Assembly: GCF_023015805.1 (NCBI RefSeq) | Contig: NZ_JALKBA010000013.1 | Location: 1 to 64,000, forward strand | From: Cellulophaga sp. F20128 | GTDB taxonomy: Bacteria > Bacteroidota > Bacteroidia > Flavobacteriales > Flavobacteriaceae | Direction: 5' to 3' | Length of the DNA: 64,000 nt | Part shown: one piece after another, positions 61,492 to 64,000 of the stretch | Position numbering within the stretch: the stretch's first letter is position 1 | Layout: the number at the start of each line of letters is the position of its first letter | Program-made: the position numbers and the translations under genes | Notes under the pieces: generated by a model | What the model was told of the DNA's origin: nothing | Database searches by the model: none | The model's input: only the letters and a program-made list of their open reading frames with translations

Positions 61492-64000
61492 ATGCTTAAA
61501 AGAATTGGTTTTTTTGTGATGGCCGCGCTGGCAATCACTGCTTGTAAAGAGAAAGTAGAATGTATCTCAAGTACCGATATAGTTGTTTACCCAACAGACT
61601 CTATCGTTAATGCTTTAAATTGGCCAGATGATTTGGTTGTTAAAGGTTTTTCTGGTCCAGAATTAAATCCTAGTCCTGCTTGTATGGCCGTTGCTCCAAA
61701 TGGTGATGTGTTTGTAGGGGTAGATATGATTGGTTCTTTAGGAAAAGAAATGGGGAAAGGCTTTATAAAGAAACTAGTGGATTGTGATCATGATGGTGTT
61801 ATGGATTCTTATACTGAATTTGTACAATTAGACAATCCTAGAGGAATTTTAGCCATAGGAGATCAAGTATATGTATTGCACACCACGTTTTCTGATGAAA
61901 CCAAAAAAGCCGACAATATGGATTTGGTGGTTTTTGATGATTTAGACAAAGATGGTATTGCTGATGGACCAGGAAAAGTGTTGATAAAAAACATAAGTAA
62001 TCCAAAATATTTAAGGGAAAGAGGAACAGACCACGCAACCAACGGAATACAAATGGGTATTGACGGATGGATTTATATTGCTGTTGGTGATTTTGGTTTT
62101 TACAATGCTACAGACGCAAGTGGAAAACAAATGACAATGCTAGGTGGTGGTATTGTAAGAGTACGGCCAGATGGTACAGAAATGGAAGAGTATACCCACG
62201 GATTGCGTAACATTTATGATGTTGCTATAGATCCATTTATGAATATTTTTACAAGAGGAAATACCAATGATGGTGGCGGATGGAATATTCGATTTATTCA
62301 CCAGATTCAATCGGGTGAATATGGATATCCTATCTTGTTTAAACATTTTACGGAAGAAACTTTACCAGCCTTAGTTGATGTGGGTGGTGGTTCTGGTACA
62401 GGTGCCTTATTTATGAACGATCATAGATGGCCGGCAAAATACAACAATGTGCCTATGATGGCAGATTGGGGAAGAAGTCATTTATACCTTCATAGGGTTG
62501 AAAAAGACGGTCCAAGTTTTACACAAAAAGAAGAGAAATTTATTCAAATGCCGCAAATAACAGATGTTGATGTTGATGCAGCAGGAGCAATGTATTTAGC
62601 TGCTTGGGATGGTGCAGGCTATTCTGGAAATCCAGATAAAGGTTATGTGGTACGCGTTACTCCAAAAGATTTTGCCTATGAAGCCTTTATTGATGTGCAA
62701 GATGCATCAGTAAATACATTGGTAAATGAATTAAAGTCTGGAAGTGCAAAAGCGAGATTAAGTGCGCAGTACGAATTGTTACAACGTCCTAAAGAAAAAA
62801 CAGCTTCTAAGGTGTTAAAATTAGCAAATGATAAAGATGCTTCTTTAGAAACTCGTACAGCAGCAATTTTTACCTATGCTCAAATTGCGGGAGAAGACGG
62901 AATTGAAGGACTTTCTGCTTTGACTAAAGATACGGCGGTACAAGAATTTGCACTACGCGCAATGGCAGATCGTAAAGGATTAATTAAAAAGGTACCAATG
63001 AGCCTTTATGTTGATGGTTTACACTCTTCATCAGTTCGAGTAAAAGCAGCGTCAATAGTTGGTTTAGGAAGGTTAGAAAATACAGCCGCAGCCAAAGAAT
63101 TGTTGCAGCTAAAAGTTCCGAGTTCATTTGTAGCACCCGTTATTAATACGGAAGGACCTCATGCTACTCCAAACTCAGAAATTGTGCTACCTCATTTGGC
63201 AGTTAGAGCATTGGTACAATTAAATGCTGTTGATGCTAGTGTGGCAGCATTACAAACAGAACAAAAAGACATAGCCATGTGGGCTATGCGTTATATGCAT
63301 GATGATAAAGTTGTTGAAGGCTTAATGAAAGCTTATGAAAGTACCACGGATGAAGCATTTAAATTAAAAATATTAAATAATTTATCTAGAATTTATTTCA
63401 AAGAACAACCGTATGATACCTCTTGGTGGTGGAGTACACGTCCAGATACTCACGGACCGTATTACAAAACAATGGAATGGGATCAATCTCCTGTAATTCG
63501 TTCTTTCCTATTGAATCAATTTAAAGAGATTGGAAAAGAGAATGAGGAATATTTTGCGGAATTGAATAGTAAATATAGATTAGGTATTGATGCTTTTGGG
63601 GAAGTTAAAATTGAGAAACCTAAAGAAGATATGCCAGTTGTTGATTTTGAAAAGATTAAGAACAAAAAAGGACAAATAGGAGAGTCTTCTATTGAAGATG
63701 TAATGCTTGCATTAGGAAAAATAAAAGGAGATGCAGCAAAAGGAGAAGCTTTATTTGCTAGCCAAGGATGTTTTGCTTGCCATAGCATTACTAAAGATCA
63801 GGTAATGAAAGGACCTTTTATGGGGCAAGTAGGATCTATTCTAAATAGAGAGCAAATTGCGGAATCTATTTTAAAGCCAAATGCATCTATTTCTCAAGGA
63901 TTTTCAACAGTACAAATAAAAACAAAGGAAGGTAAAAGTTTCGTTGGATTTGTGACCGAAGAATCTGCTGATGCCTTAACCATTAGAAATATTGTTGGAA
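61492..64000 (+). CDS. PVC-type dehydrogenase/cytochrome c lipoprotein, partial
   Basis: The frame runs off the right edge after about 836 codons. It starts with a lipoprotein signal (ALAITACKEK). A soluble-dehydrogenase-like beta-propeller follows (PSPACMAVAPNGDVFVG, RDHATNGIQMGIDGWIYIAVGD-like region, EYTHGLRNIYDVAIDP). Next are HEAT-like helical repeats (ASLETRTAAIFTYAQIAG), and the C-terminal part has a c-type heme site CFACH with SQGFSTVQIKTKEG after it. This is the family called PVC-type heme-binding / putative membrane-bound dehydrogenase (L-sorbosone dehydrogenase-like). It probably oxidises a sugar and passes electrons to a cytochrome chain. Confidence 0.82.
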   Translation, partial: MLKRIGFFVMAALAITACKEKVECISSTDIVVYPTDSIVNALNWPDDLVVKGFSGPELNPSPACMAVAPNGDVFVGVDMIGSLGKEMGKGFIKKLVDCDHDGVMDSYTEFVQLDNPRGILAIGDQVYVLHTTFSDETKKADNMDLVVFDDLDKDGIADGPGKVLIKNISNPKYLRERGTDHATNGIQMGIDGWIYIAVGDFGFYNATDASGKQMTMLGGGIVRVRPDGTEMEEYTHGLRNIYDVAIDPFMNIFTRGNTNDGGGWNIRFIHQIQSGEYGYPILFKHFTEETLPALVDVGGGSGTGALFMNDHRWPAKYNNVPMMADWGRSHLYLHRVEKDGPSFTQKEEKFIQMPQITDVDVDAAGAMYLAAWDGAGYSGNPDKGYVVRVTPKDFAYEAFIDVQDASVNTLVNELKSGSAKARLSAQYELLQRPKEKTASKVLKLANDKDASLETRTAAIFTYAQIAGEDGIEGLSALTKDTAVQEFALRAMADRKGLIKKVPMSLYVDGLHSSSVRVKAASIVGLGRLENTAAAKELLQLKVPSSFVAPVINTEGPHATPNSEIVLPHLAVRALVQLNAVDASVAALQTEQKDIAMWAMRYMHDDKVVEGLMKAYESTTDEAFKLKILNNLSRIYFKEQPYDTSWWWSTRPDTHGPYYKTMEWDQSPVIRSFLLNQFKEIGKENEEYFAELNSKYRLGIDAFGEVKIEKPKEDMPVVDFEKIKNKKGQIGESSIEDVMLALGKIKGDAAKGEALFASQGCFACHSITKDQVMKGPFMGQVGSILNREQIAESILKPNASISQGFSTVQIKTKEGKSFVGFVTEESADALTIRNIVG

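Overview
The window comes from a low-GC member of the Bacteroidota, most likely a marine Flavobacteriaceae. The evidence is two SusC/SusD pairs, a hybrid two-component (HTCS) regulator, a protein with a type IX secretion C-terminal domain, many lipoproteins and sulfatases, Bacteroidota-type promoters (TTG / TAnnTTTG) and almost no Shine-Dalgarno sequences. I saw no rRNA, tRNA, CRISPR array, prophage or insertion sequence. The genus cannot be fixed from the sequence alone.

Left part (1-19,800), mostly housekeeping. A TonB-dependent receptor and a truncated lipoprotein sit divergently from a PhoB/PhoR pair. A MurG-like glycosyltransferase overlaps the end of phoR. Then come trmB, a LysE-type exporter, a cysteine-less alkyltransferase-like protein and an Fe-S/redox cluster (Mrp/ApbC, NifU-like, ferredoxin reductase type 2, 2Fe-2S ferredoxin). 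A bidirectional terminator separates these from an ABC exporter. A PIF1/RecD-like helicase, two secreted-protein genes with a duplicated promoter and leader, an EamA transporter, lpxD and trmL follow.

Middle (19,800-30,500), sugar-catabolism genes. A minus-strand operon encodes DUF1080, PmoA-like, Gfo/Idh/MocA and fuconolactonase-like proteins. Divergent from it are a CE1-like esterase and a PhoD-like phosphatase. A 1362-residue HTCS regulator closes this part.

Right part (30,500-59,300), a large double polysaccharide utilisation locus on the plus strand. Module 1 is SusC, SusD, a DUF5000-type lipoprotein, a lipoprotein with two tandem discoidin domains, a giant BNR-propeller protein with discoidin, TSP3 and T9SS domains, and an Fn3-like lipoprotein. 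Module 2 is a GH109-like NAD-dependent glycosidase, SusC, SusD, a fasciclin lipoprotein and a DUF5007-like lipoprotein. It is followed by a secreted protein of unknown function, a DUF3472 lipoprotein and two sulfatases. The region upstream of module 1 holds a decayed copy of the 3' end of the module-2 GH109 gene. Both modules share a 10-bp direct-repeat element, a candidate HTCS operator, with weaker matches before the sulfatase operon and the DUF1080 operon. I infer one regulon aimed at a sulfated glycan; the substrate is unknown.

Right edge (59,300-64,000). A sugar-kinase-like gene and a sugar nucleotidyltransferase form a minus-strand pair that could activate released sugars. A lipoprotein of the PVC-type dehydrogenase/cytochrome c kind runs off the window.
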